DNA from: Holothuria scabra
Taxonomy: Eukaryota; Echinodermata; Holothuroidea; Aspidochirotida; Holothuriidae
NCBI GenBank assembly: GCA_037179385.1
Contig: CM074179.1
Span: forward strand, 35,551,905 to 35,615,904
Reading direction: 5' to 3'
DNA: 64,000 nt
A model generated the notes under the pieces. The model was not told the DNA's origin. It did no database searches and was given only the letters and a program-made list of their open reading frames with translations. Positions 21,905-36,736 of the stretch are shown here, piece by piece. Positions within the stretch are counted from its first letter, which is position 1. Every line of letters begins with the position of its first letter. The position numbers and the translations under genes were made by a program.

Positions 21905-24241
21905 TTTTTTTTTTTTTTTTTGTCCTCCATTTATTCAAATATTTTCCGGAAATAATTCAATGTAATACATAGTTGTTAAAGTAATCCAATTATTAAATGA
22001 CGTTATCATCAATTCAAATTTGAAAAAAACATTTACAAGTAGGTATCTGTCCGAGTCGCACTTAATAATACAAACGCAGATGACATAAATTTTGCATCTT
22101 CTTACAACGATCGACTCCATCATATATTAATACCTGTTAAATTTTAAACACCATACTTAAGAAATCATAAATCAAAAAATCTCATTATCGATACTAATAA
22201 ACCATTACACATATCAAACACTTCTTTCAGTTCTACGTAGGACACCATAATGCTCTATCTTAATCCTTTTTGTTAACTATTCTTTTAAATTCTCATTGCA
22301 AATTATTGAAATACAAAACAAATTACACAAATTTATATACATCTTCCTACTTCGATCGACCCCTATATGCCTACATATGTACATGTGGGTTTATATACTT
22401 TATAATCAAATACTTTATATAATAATATATCATTAAACGAAAAAGCTAATTATCAAAATCAAATAAACCATTACAAATATTGAAAGCTTCTTTCAGTTCT
22501 ACATAAGACACCATATTTTTCTTTCTAAACTTTTTGTGTTGATTATATCTTTCAATTCTCATTGCAAACTTAAATTTGTGGAAAATACATCGATATTTGG
22601 CAACTCGCCTTATCTCTTACAATGATAAATATAATTCTTCATGTTTAAAATGAGATAATTAAATGGGTGAATAGAACCTTTCCCGAATCCAAAGAAAATA
22701 TCATATTTAGAAAAAAAAGAATTGTTTCCTTAAGAAAAGAAATTCAACATCAAGAATAAAGGCTGAAGTAATACTGCAGTCCCAAAAAAGGTGTTCAAGG
22801 CTTTCTATTTCTATTTTACAAAAGGAACATTGGTCACATTCCACCTTCCCCATGGCATACAAGAGCTTATTCGTGGCGATAATCCTATGAAGAAAACGGT
22901 ATTGAAAGTACTGTAACTTAACGTCAGAGGCGACCTTTCTAGACATGTTGAAAAAACTCTCCCAATCATTTGTTCCAATATCTACGTATTGTCCCTTCCA
23001 TTTTTAACAGCTGTTGGTTCAGTGACATTTCGCTTAGCTTGTAAATTATATATGTATTGTGAAACCCGTGGTGCGTGTAATATTCTCTCTAACAAATTAT
23101 CATTACTTTCTGGGTCATCAAGCTGAAATCCAGCCATTTTCCAGCTTCGTGGTATACTATGAATTAAACCAAAAAATAGGGGAAAGGGGAATCTCTCGAT
23201 CTGGAAACGGTGGATGAATCTATTAAAATCTAGTGGTTTTCCTTCTTGATCAAAAAGGTCTCTTACATATAACACATTTTTCTTATAAAGCTGGTGATAT
23301 ATAACAACGGAATTATTAATACGGATAAAACTATTATTCCAAATAATCTGATTACCGAAATTTTCAGTCGGCCCAGTAAATGAAACACTACACCACGCAG
23401 TGACGACCTCCTTTATAAAAGTATTGCGAATATCAGCGACATCATTTTTTGAACAATTACACTGAAAAAAATTGCTTTCCTATAGCAGATAGAGATATGT
23501 CCCAAAACAATTTCCAAGGGCTCTGAAGTAGATCAATACCTTTTGACCCATGTTCATTTAAGACTATTAATAAAACTGTGAATATGAGTGACTTTTAAAC
23601 CACCTTCTTTAACAGGATTCATAATTACGGAACGTTTTATTTTGTCTGGATTTCCAGACCAAATGAAATTAAAGATTGCACTCTCAATTTCTTTAATAAA
23701 GGGTATTGGTGGACTGGGTAATACAAGAAATAGAAAAACAAGTTGGGAGAGTGCAAACGTTTTTACAATTACGTTTCTTCCAATGGGTGTAATGTTCTAA
23801 GGACCAACCGTTCAAAATAGTTTTCAGTCTTGAAAGTTTCGGCACATAATTTAAACGATGAAGGTCTTCTCTATTTGTAGTGAAAGTTATACCTAGGACA
23901 GTTACTGGCCCGTGCGTAGAAATAATATCGAGGTCACTAACAAATGCAGGATTACGAATAACGTAAGGGCCAAGTGGAAAAAGACTAGATTTTGAAATAT
24001 TAATTGTGAGGCCAGAGGCCTCTTTCAATTCATTTAATACATGGAGAATCGTCTTTAGGGACTCCTCGGTACCATCAATAAAAAAAGAAGTGTCGTCAGC
24101 GTATTGTAACAGTTTAACCTCATTATTAGCTATGGAAATACCTTTTATATTATTATTATTTATTACTTTTATGGCTAAAATTTCGGCTGCTAGTATAAAT
24201 ATATACGGGCTGAGTGGGCAGCCCTGTCTCACACCACGTTG
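21905..24241 (-). pseudogene. LINE family A copy A4, 5'-truncated within the RT
   Basis: A T tract at 21905-21921 is the reversed poly(A). On the minus strand the coding part begins at the RT box MRQGCPLSPYIF (24232), continues through LLQYADDTSFF and LGITF (to 23693), then in other frames 22982-23275 (GLIHSIPRSWK) and 22707-22946 (DVKLQYFQYRFLHRI, CSFCKIEIESLEHLFWDC). Several frameshifts break it. The last 270 bp are present twice in tandem (about 22060-22310 and 22330-22575; both contain the complement of the C-terminal ELKEAF segment), which may be a short second insertion. The 5' truncation point abuts the ATTT array at 24242. Confidence 0.85.
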
Positions 24242-24740
<499 letters not shown>

Positions 24741-24771
24741 ATATACACCCTTTCCTTTAATTATGCTTTCC

Positions 24772-26470
24772 TTTTTTTTTACTCCATCTTTATTGTTCTT
24801 TCTCTTTTGTAATTTTGAAATCAATTTATAAATGTATTAACATTTTATTAACATAATAATACTCTACTTCATTCAAACAATCATCCATTGTTTTTTCTAT
24901 CATTTTTCTGCATTGCGCACTGGGTTCTTAACAGACTAATAACTATATACAACATGAAATCGTAAACTACCTTGTCACAATTTTCCTTACAAAACACTTT
25001 TCTATTAAGTAATATAATCACTCACATCACACTCAAGTTAAGAGACATCCTCCTACTCGCAAAACCTAACTAAGATGTAGACATAGGGTGATAAATCAAT
25101 CAAATAAGTAATTACTATGGCTAAATACAGCACAAAAATTTTCATATGGAATTTTTCGATTACCCTTGTTCTTTGAAGATAATTTTCCACTTGCAAAGCA
25201 AACTTAAATTTGTTCATAAAGTGATTTACTCTTGGAATATCGTTTTTAGTTTCTGACTAAATATATAGTATTTCAAGTGGAGGATAAGAAAATTGAAAGG
25301 GTGGCGTAAGATAAGATTGTATCCAAAAAATATGTCATGCTTACTTAGAATAAACTGCCTACCTAGAATCGATTGCTCTACATCTAAAATAAAAGAAGAA
25401 GTATGCATACATTCCCAAAACAGATGTTCTATAGTCTCATCATAAGCACCGCAAAAAGTACACCGTGGATTTTCAGTAATATTCATTCTAGCAAGTAAAT
25501 AATTAGTCCCTAAAATGCGGTGAAGGAAGCGAAACTGAAAGTAGCGTAACTTGCTCTCAGTACATGAAGCAAACGGAATACGGAATATTGTCTGCCATTG
25601 TGCATCATCGAGCTGAAACTCATTATTCCATTTATTAATTGCAACCGGGGCACAATGATACTATTTATTAGTGATTTGTAAATATACCGAGAAGGAAGCG
25701 TAACTTCATAAACATTAACTGAAACATCATCCTCAGCAAGATTAACATTCTGAATACAAAAGTTTTCTTTCCAATGTCTAGGAATTGCTGAGATAATACC
25801 GTAATACAAAGTAAAGGGAAACGTATGAAGCGAAAATTTCCTCCTGAAATTGATAAGTGATAAAGGATGGTTAACATTATCCATTAAATCAGCAACCTTT
25901 ACTACCCCCTTTTCATACATAAAATTATAAAACAACAGTTTACCATTTATTTTAATTAAGGAATTATTCCATATAATTTCATTCTCAAAATTATCAGTCG
26001 GATACCTGTAAGAAAAGGTAGACCAAGCCTTACACACATCCTTCAAAAATAAATTGTCTAGTAAAATATCATTAATCTGGAAATTACAATTAAAAAGAAA
26101 ACGCTTTCCATAAGCTTGGAGATAAAAATCGAAAAATAATTTCCAGTCAGCAGGGGTATCATTAGTGTAACGATTTACCCAGGTGCATTTGAGACTTTTA
26201 CTAAAAGAATTGATATCCGGTGCCTTTAAACCTCCCTGCTCAAATGAACCAATTAAGGTACTACGTTTAATTTTATCTCGACGGCCTGCCCAGATAAAAC
26301 GGAATATGATAGTCTCGAGCTCTTTAATAAAAGTTCGTGGAGGGTCAGGCAAAATCTGAAATAAAAAAACCAACTGTGAGATAGCTAAAGTTTTCACAAT
26401 AGTGATCCGCCCTATTGGTGTCAGCTCTCTAGTGGACCATAAATTTAACCTACTTTTAAGACGGGACAAC
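24772..26470 (-). pseudogene. LINE family A copy A5, 5'-truncated after the RT
   Basis: The poly(A) complement is at 24772-24780, with the complement of AATAAA (TTTATT) at about 24787. The minus-strand frame 25510-26469 starts at KLSRLKSRLNLWSTRELTPIGR, the segment just after the RT domain, and runs to the region before the zinc knuckle. A frameshift follows, and 25226-25486 carries CTFCGAYDETIEHLFWEC and HPFNFLILHLKYYIF. The 5' end meets the 5' end of plus-strand copy A6 head to head at about 26470. The 30-bp spacer 24741-24771 separates its tail from array 4. Confidence 0.85.
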
Positions 26471-29050
26471 TTTGCTTTCCATACTGGTTATATTGCCGAT
26501 GAGCAGGGAAGAGCCTGCATCACTCTCATTCCCAAGCCTTCAAAGGATCACCGCTACATCAAAAATTGGCGTCCCATAGCTCTTTTAAACGTTGATTATA
26601 AAATTGTTGCAAAAGCTCTTGCAAATCGTCTAAAGGGCGTTCTCTCTTTTCTAATTAGCCCCGAGCAGACCGGTTTCTTGAAAGGCCGCTATATAGGAGA
26701 GAATATCAGGTGTATTTTGGACCTTATCAATTACTGTGATACCTATTCCGTGCCTGGTGCGCTTTTATTCTTAGACTATGAAAAGGCGTTTGATAGCCTT
26801 GACCTACAGTTTCTATATAACACCCTTGCTTTTTTCAATTTTGGTAACGATTTCAGAACATGGATTATGACACTATACAGTAATATATCATCTTTGTTAT
26901 GAATAATGGTTTCTCCACCGGTTTCTTCAGAGTTTCTAGAGGGGTTCGTCAAGGGTGTCCTTTAAGCCCGTACCTCTTTATTCTCTGCACTGAGATTCTT
27001 AATTGTTTAATCAAGTTTAATAGTAATATTCAAGGTATTTCAGTTGGTAATAGCATCTTAAAAATCTCTAACTATGCTGATGATACTGTCATCATTACCG
27101 ATGGCTCTGAAAGGTCAATTTATGAAGTTATTGATGTACTTGAAAGATTTTCAAATGTCTCAGGTTTTACAGTAAATCTTGATAAGTCATATCTCTTTCT
27201 ACTTGGTCCTTTTTTACAACGCCCCGCTGCTTATTTTAAAAATTTCCCATTGCGAGTTAGTGATGGTCCTATCAGGTACCTAGGGATATCCTTTACGCAT
27301 CGACAAGATGATTTCTTCAAGTTAAATTATTTACCAAAACTCTCTCGTATAAAAACTCTTCTGAATCAATGGTCTTCTAGAGACCTCACACCTATAGGAA
27401 AAGTATTGATCATAAAAACATTTGCTATTTCCCAGTTAGTTTATTTACTGTCGGTTTTATCTGATTCCCCAAAACATTACTTTCGTGAACTAGATACCCT
27501 TTTTCATAATTTCATCTGGTCAAATAAGCCCGACAAAATCAAACGCTCTGTTTTGTTAAATACAAAATGTAATGGTGGACTAAAAATGATTGACGTGGAA
27601 CTCTTATCGAAAAGCTTAAAGTGTAAGTGGGTTAAACTTTATCTCGAAGATGGTTTCAGAGGGTGGAAAGCTTTCTTTGACCTGGCTCTGAGACCTTTTG
27701 GTGGTAAATTTCTCTTTGAATGTAACTTCAAAAAAACTGACATTGTCATTTCTAATACTTTCATTTATGAAGTTTGTAGTGCTTGGTCGGACTTTAATTT
27801 CCGCCCTCCAGTTCATTATTCAAACCAATATGTTTTAAATAATTCATGCATCAAAATTAATAAGTGTCTTGTTTATTCAAATTTGTTAATGACGAAAGGA
27901 GCCTATATTGTAAAAGAATTTTTTCATGATAATGGTGATGCATTGTCGTATGATGAATTTACCGCAAAATTTAATATCACCAGAAATTTTCCATTTACTT
28001 TTTGTTACGGAATCCTGAGGGCAATCCCAAGGGACTGGAAAGCCGATGTTATTCAGACTGAAACTCCTTCTGATAATGCCTTACGTCTTATAAGCTATAC
28101 AAGCAGCCCTCGTCCTACTAAGGTCGTTTATAACCACTTACTTAAGTCAAAACTTACGACCCCTAGAGCGGTCGTAAATGGGAAGAAAATGGTATAACTA
28201 ACATTAATTGGAACAAGGTTTTCTTGTTACCTTACGTTGCTGTTCGTAATACTAAAGTTCAATATTTACAATTTCGATATATTCATAGAATCATTGGCAC
28301 CAACTCCTTTTTACACAAAATTAAAGTTAAAGAATCCCCTATGTGTAGTTTTTGCAATTCTGATATTGAAACCCTTGAACACCTATTTTGGTCTTGTAAA
28401 GTAACTCAAGTTTTTTGGCAATCCATCTTTGAACTTTGTCTCTCACACAACTACTCTCTTACCTCAGATTGTGTAATGTTTGGCCACTATAATGATATTA
28501 ATAATCCGATTAACTTTTTAATATTGCATGCAAAAAATTTCCTATGTAATTGTAAGCTTAATAACATTATACCAGAGGCACAAGCTTTTCTTTACAAATT
28601 CAAGTTTTTGTTAGAGGTGGAGTACCATATACTCAGTAAAAGAAATGAGGACTCACGTATTTTACGATTCCACGAAACTTTTAAAGGTATACATTAATTT
28701 ACTTATAAGGGTTAGCAATGGCACAAAAGATTATGAAATGTGGTTTTGTTTCTTTTTACTTCTCCATTTGTTGAAGAAAGCCTTGTTCCTCTTTTGCATA
28801 TGTAAATAAATGCCTTTGGAGGGCTTGTTTGTTTGTTTTTGTATGAAATGATTAATAAGTACGCATACTGTGTATACATTATTCCTTCCAAATTGCTAGC
28901 TTCTGAACTGTAAATATGTATATACTCTAGTTAACTTTTTAATTGCCTCTCAACTGTAAATATGTATATATTATAATTTTCTGTAATAAATATAGTCTGT
29001 AATGTCTATACAACAAAATGTCATGACATAATTGAAATGTTATTGAACCA
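26471..29050 (+). pseudogene. LINE family A copy A6, 5'-truncated inside the RT
   Basis: Starts at GYIADEQGRACITLIPKP (RT region), then LLNVDYKIVAKALANRL and FLDYEKAFDSL. A frameshift near 26897 leads into NNGFSTGFFRVSRGVRQGC and NYADDTVII (26899-28197). A one-base deletion near 28165 moves the reading to 28224-28697, with CSFCNSDIETLEHLFWSC and the C-terminus. An AATAAA lies at about 28985, but no clear poly(A) follows, so the 3' limit (about 29050) is approximate. The zinc knuckle and YADD box are preserved, so decay looks moderate. Confidence 0.85.
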
Positions 29051-29104
29051 AAATGTTGAAAAAGCTATTGTATATATTTACTTTTAAGTACTTTGTAAGT
29101 ATGG

Positions 29105-32100
29105 AAGGTATCTCATTGTTGATGTTAAATGCTTGGATTGTGTTTTGACAATTGTAGGTATTTATGGTCCTAATAACGATAACCCGTTTTTTTTTAGAGA
29201 GCTATGCAATGATTTATATAATTTTCAGGGTGATACTATTATTATGGCAGGTGATTTTAATTTCGTCTTTAACCTGGATTTAGATAAGGCAGGGGGGTTA
29301 CGAAAAACAAATTTTAAAGCTAGAGAAGAGTGCCTTTCTTTAATGTCAGTATACAATCTTGTTGACATCTGGCGGGAAAAAAACCCTCTCTCAAAACACT
29401 ATACTTGGAGCTCTAATATTACCCCTGGGATTCACTGCAGACTGGATTTCTTCCTAGTCTCCCGCAGTATCCAGCACTCGGTGTCAGATGTGTCTTTTCT
29501 ACCCGGAATCCAGTCAGACCATTCTTTCATCTCATTATCTGTTGTATGTTCTCCTGTAAAGCGAGGTCCAGGCTATTGGAAATTTAATAACTCCTTATTA
29601 AAGGATGATACTTTTGTGCAAATTATAAATGAAATTATCCGGGCAGATGCGACAAACCCTGTCGCAACCAATCCCATCATTCGTTGGGAGACTTTAAAGT
29701 ATGAATTTCGAAAAGCATCTATAAATTACTCCAAAGAAAAAGCCCGAGAAAGACGACGCAAAGAAAACGCACTCTTGCACCAGATTGCAAGTTTAGAACA
29801 TCAACTTTATTCTATTGAATCTGCACAGATTCGATCCCAATTAAAGGCCGCTCAGACAAGTTTACTCTCTTATTATGATTACAAGCTGCAAGGCACTATC
29901 ATAAGGTCAAGGGTAAGATGGGTGGAAGAAGGGGAGAAAAATACTAAGTACTTTTTAAATTTAGAAAAAAGAGCAAAAGAAATGAACCATATCCGTAAGC
30001 TCTCATGTTCAGAGGGCCGTATTTTGGAGTGACGGGGAAGATATTTTGGGTGAAATTCGTCGCTTCTATAGTTCCTTGTATGCTTCTAATAATACTCATG
30101 TGGGATCTTTTTTCAGCGGTTTGGATCATACAGGATTATGTCAAAATGATTCTAGTCTGTGCGATGGTGAACTTAGCTTACATGAATGCTCTAGTGCTCT
30201 TAATATGTTACATAACGATAAAGCCCCCGGGACGGATGGTTTAACTACTAATTTCTATAAACATTTTTGGCACCTGATTGGTCCTATCGTGACGGATTCG
30301 ATTAATTTTGGCTATAGGAACGGTTCCCTCTCCCCAGAGCAGACCCGAGGTATAATTACTCTGATTTTGAAGCAAGGGAAAACCCCTCAGAGATTCAAAA
30401 TTACCGTCCCATTACTTTACTAAACACAGATTATAAACTAGGTGCAAAGGCTATTGCTACAAGACTTAATTCGGTTATTCAGTCTCTAATTGGTCCACAG
30501 CAAACTGGTTTCCTAAAAGGAAGATATATTGGAGAAAACATTAGATATATTTTAGATCTAATCAATTATACAAATGATTCTAATATTCCAGGTTTTGTTT
30601 TTCTAATCGACTTTGAAAAAGCTTTTGATCAATTAGAATGGAATTTTATACAGGCTACACTCTCTTTTTTCAATTTTGGCAATAGTTTTAAAAGGTGGAT
30701 TGACACCTTTTACAATAACACTGAGACATGTGTATGCAACAACGGTTATTCAACTGGATTCTTTAAGACAAACAGAGGTGTAAGGCAGGGATGTCCTTTG
30801 AGCCCGTATCTTTTTCATCCTTTGTGTTGAGGTACTAGCGCTCAAAGTTACACAGTCTAACTGCATTCGTGGTATTTTGGTTGATGGATCAGAAACTCGT
30901 ATTCTTCAGTACGCTGATGACACAACTTTTATTCTTGATGGTAGTAGAAATACTTTACGCAATGTGCTTTCTTTTTGAATAATTTTGAATCCTCTTCAGG
31001 GCTAAAGATTAATTTATCGAAATCTTATCTTTTTCCCCTTAGGTCCATTTGTTAAAAATAGACCTTCCTATTTAAGATATTTTGACGTAAAGGCGACATC
31101 GGGACCCGTTAATATGCTTGGTATTATATTTACACATAACGGAGATGACCTTTTTCGTTTAAATTATCAGCCCAAGCTTTCTCGCCTGAAAAACAGCCTC
31201 CGTATTTGGGCTAGCCGTGATTTGACCCCTATAGGTCGAAATGTAATTGTCAAATCTTTTGGTCTCTCCCAGTTGGTTTTTCTGTTTCTTGTTTTACCCA
31301 ATCCACCCAAAGCTTACATTAAGGAGGTGGAAGCAACAATCTTCGATTTTATTTGGGGTGGTAACCCCGATAAAGTTAAAAGATCTGTGATGGTTAACCC
31401 AACTAGTTTGGGTGGCATAAATGTTACAGATATAGCTAGCTTTGTAAATAGTCTAAAATGTACCTGGATCAAACGTTATCTTAGTGAATCCTGTGGACCT
31501 TGGAAATCGTTTTTTAATTTAAGTTTGAAGACAGTTGGATGTAGCTTCTTCTTTAACTGTAACTGCAAACCAGAGGATGTGGAGAAGATGGATAACGTTT
31601 TTATTAAACAGGTAGCTCAAGGTTGGTGTAATATTTCGTATTCGTACCCTGAAGATAATTATGGTTCACAATTCTTTGGAATAATTCGAATATTCGAATT
31701 AATGGGGAGGTAGTATTTCACAGTGATCTCTTCACCAAAAATGTCTTGTATGTTAAAAACCTTTTTGATCGAGACGGTAAACCTTATCATTTGAGTGTTT
31801 TAAGGAGAAGTTTAATGTCGAGAACCTTCATTTTACTTTTTATTGGGATTGATCCACAGTGTTCCAATTAGCTGGAGGGGGACCTCAGAAACGATAACCA
31901 TGACCCAACTAGTAATCAGCGTTTATTAGAAGACTTTAAGTGCACCTAAGTCTTCACAATATATTTATGGTAAATATGTAATGAGAATTGCTGAAACCCC
32001 TACAGCCATTAAGAAATGGGCAGATACTTTTGACGATATAACTGAACAGGACTGGCACAATTACTACCGTACCCCATGGTGTTCGGTAACAGAAGTCAGA

Positions 32101-32810
32101 GTAATTTATTTTCAGTTTAGATTTATACATAGGATATTGCCGACCAATAGACTTCTTTCTTTAATGGGAAAAATTGAATCTTCTTCATGTACGTTTTGTG
32201 GAGTGGAAGAAGAGAGAATTGAACATTTATTTTGGGCTTGTAGTTTTACTTCTGAGTTTATTTTAGAGGTGGAAAGGTTGATCCTTTGTAATCAGTTTGT
32301 ATTTTCTAAGCGTGAATTCTTCTTTAGTTATAGAAATGAAAATCACCCATACAACTATTTAGCTCTCTATATGAAACAGTTCATTTTCGATTGCAAACGT
32401 CAAAAGAAACGACCAGATGTTAATGAATTTACAAATTTAAATATGTTCTTAAAGTAGAACAGCACAGGAAAAATGTAAAGAAAGGTAATGTGAGAATTAC
32501 GGCCTTAAGAGAGGCTTTTGCGTCGTGTCCTAATTTGTTTACAGAATAAATTTTTGAACCATTGAGCCTTGTACCCTAGCATTAAATTTGTATTTTGCAA
32601 TTTCGTATTTTGTTTTTGTATACTGTATTAAATTAAAGTGATTCCAATTTGTGTGATTGTAACACCACCTTAAAGGATTTTGTATATAATGTTTATGTTG
32701 TAATGTACATATAAACTTACTGTTTGATTTGTGCCAAATAGCACTGTTATTTTTATTTAAAAAGACAGAGATCCAATAAAAGGAGTTAAAAAAAAAAAAA
32801 AAAAAAAAAA
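29105..32810 (+). pseudogene. LINE family A copy A7, near full-length but broken
   Basis: The endonuclease lacks roughly its first 95 residues; the copy picks up at VGIYGPNNDN and continues AGDFNFVFNLDLDKAGG and SDHSF (29133-30032). A one-base loss near 30028 causes a stop. The RT follows in pieces (30046-30423 and then broken frames to about 31100) with FEKAFDQL, RQGCPLSPYLF and QYADDTTF at about 30906. The post-RT part is 31114-31713 and the zinc knuckle CTFCGVEEERIEHLFWAC lies within 31981-32457. AATAAA is at 32775-32780 and the poly(A) at 32788-32810. At least five frameshifts are apparent. Confidence 0.87.
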
Positions 32811-32916
32811 TATTTACTTTTAAGAATTCATTATGTAAAACATTACTCAACATCAAATGACACACTGTATGGATAACAAAAGAAAACTTAATAAATGAGA
32901 TGGTATAAAAAAAAAA
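32811..32916 (+). mobile_element. LINE family A tail fragment A8
   Basis: About 100 bp with AATAAA (about 32890) followed by GAGATGGTAT and a 10-nt poly(A) at 32907-32916. This resembles the 3' ends of the other copies (AATAAAGATGGAG plus poly(A)), so it is probably a very short 5'-truncated insertion. It leads directly into array 5. Confidence 0.55.
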
Positions 32917-35113
<2,197 letters not shown>

Positions 35114-35141
35114 TTATTTATTTATTTATTTATTTACTTAC

Positions 35142-35192
<51 letters not shown>

Positions 35193-35194
35193 TT
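35114..35194. repeat. (ATTT)n microsatellite, array 6
   Basis: ATTT on the plus strand with two ACTT variants, between the A9 poly(A) and the broken 3' part of minus-strand copy A10. Confidence 0.95.
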
Positions 35195-35240
35195 AATTTC
35201 CGGAATCTAAAAGAAAACTTGAAGTAATATGGCAATCCCA

Positions 35241-35814
35241 TTTAGCTCTTCATATGAAAAACTATATTTTTAATTGTAAAAGAATGAAAAGTATATCTGA
35301 GGCAAATGAATTTTTCTATAAGTTTAAATTTGTGGTCAAAGTGGAAGAGTATAAAAAAGTAAGGAAAAAGAAAAATGTAAATATTGATAATTTCAGAGAG
35401 GCATTTGCCTCCTGTCCTAGTTTGTTTGATTAATATATTGAAGGGAGTGTTTTCTAGCATTGATGTTTATGTAAATATATCTCGATTATAATAGGGTTAT
35501 CACAAGATTATTAAGTTTGCAAATTTTATTTAAACATCATTTTGTAACACAACGTTTGTTTTTGGAGAACTTGAATATATCTCGATTATGATAGGGTTAC
35601 CACAAGATTATAAAGTTTGTAAATTTTATTTGAACATCATTTTGTAACACAACGTTTGTTTTTGGAGAACTTGAATATATCTCGATTATGATAGGGTTAC
35701 CACAAGATTATAAAGTTTGTAAATTTTATTTGAACATCATTTTGTAACACAACGTTTGTTTTTGAAGAACTTGAAATTGAAAATGAATAATTAATTGATA
35801 TTTAAAAAAAAAAA
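35241..35814 (+). mobile_element. Nested LINE family A tail A12 with target duplication
   Basis: A 5'-truncated plus-strand insertion inside A10. It carries the last 64 codons of the ORF (35242-35433: LALHMKNYIFNCKR...FREAFASCPSLFD then TAA), a 3' UTR with three 100-bp tandem repeats, and a poly(A) of about 11 at its end. The 15-bp sequence AATATGGCAATCCCA occurs on both sides (35226-35240 and 35813-35827), a target-site duplication within the zinc-knuckle codons of A10. When the insert is removed, the A10 reading WDCHIT becomes continuous. Confidence 0.88.
35474..35773 (+). repeat. Three 100-bp tandem repeats in the A12 3' UTR
   Basis: Units start AATATATCTCGATTAT at 35474, 35574 and 35674, each continuing AGGGTTA.CACAAGATTA and ending TTTTTGGAGAACTTG. 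Units 2 and 3 are almost identical. Tandem repeats in a LINE 3' UTR may reflect slippage during reverse transcription. Confidence 0.92.
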
Positions 35815-36660
35815 TATGGCAATCCCAAAATAAATGTTCTATGGTCTCAGTACCCATTTTACAAAACGAGCAAAAGGGGTTGTCAATTTTCTTCATTGAA
35901 TGAAGCAGTCTATTGTTAGCAAGCAATCTATGGAGAAATTTAAATTGAAAGTACTGGACTTTGGTTTCTCGAAGGGTACGGAAAGGGATTCTAAACATAA
36001 TTTTCCAGTCCTCCTCATTAAAATTAAAGAGTAGGTTCCACTTGTCTACTGCACGTGGAGGTAGAGAGACGTGGGGTATCAAAGGAGAATAAATTTGTTT
36101 TGAAAGATTTGGGTTATTAGGGATAGCGTCAACGAGGTGACCGTCTGGGGCGCTGGCTACGTGAAGCCGCAACGAATTTTTCCACATAACAGGGATAGCC
36201 CAAAGCATCCCCCCAAAAATTGTGAAAGGGAATCTTTTTACATTAAATTTATTACAAAACTGTGCATAAGAAATTGGTAAACCATTGTTTCTAAATAAAT
36301 CTCTAACATACAATAATCCTGCTTCATGAAGCTTCTTGTAATAGAAAATCGAGTTATTGATTTTTATAAAATGGTTGTTCCAAATAATCTGATTTTCAAA
36401 ATTTTTGGACGGCGAAACAAAGGACGCCCTTGACCAGGCAATACAGACTTGTCTAATAAACACATTTTTAATTTTGATAACATCACTTGAGTGAAAGTTA
36501 CACTTAAAAGGAACTCTTTCCCAAAGGAATATAGCGGAGCACTAAATAAATTCTTCCAGTGACCAGTATTAGAATTGTATAATAAACGTTTAATCCATGA
36601 AGTTTTTAAAGCATTTGCAAAACTTTCAACGTGAACAATTTTTAGACCTCCAAGTTCTAA

Positions 36661-36736
36661 AAATTTATTTATTTAATTATTTATTTGTTTGTTTATTTGT
36701 TTATTTATTTAATTATTTGTTTATTTGTTTCTTTAT
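36661..36736. repeat. Degenerate (ATTT)n array 7
   Basis: ATTT with many GTTT and AATT variants on the plus strand, between the truncated 5' end of A10 and the first family B tail. Greater divergence than the other arrays suggests it is older. Confidence 0.85.

Larger units (their letters stand above)
35195..36660 (-). pseudogene. LINE family A copy A10, interrupted by a nested insertion
   Basis: Minus-strand coding runs from LGGLKIVHV (about 36650) through WIKRLLYNSNTGHWK, MFIRQVCIAWSRASF (36463), GGMLWAIPVMWK and CSFCKMGTETIEHLFWDCH (about 35830). It is then split by plus-strand insert A12, and resumes at 35195-35240 with WDCHITSSFLLDS before stopping at array 6. Thus the 3' end is missing and both surviving ends abut ATTT-type repeats. 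Frameshifts near 36465 and the insertion make it non-functional. Confidence 0.82.

Noticed and set aside
24772..29050. Twin-priming (5' inversion) of a single LINE
   Set aside because: Both arms contain the C-terminal coding region and their own 3' ends, so they are two separate copies.
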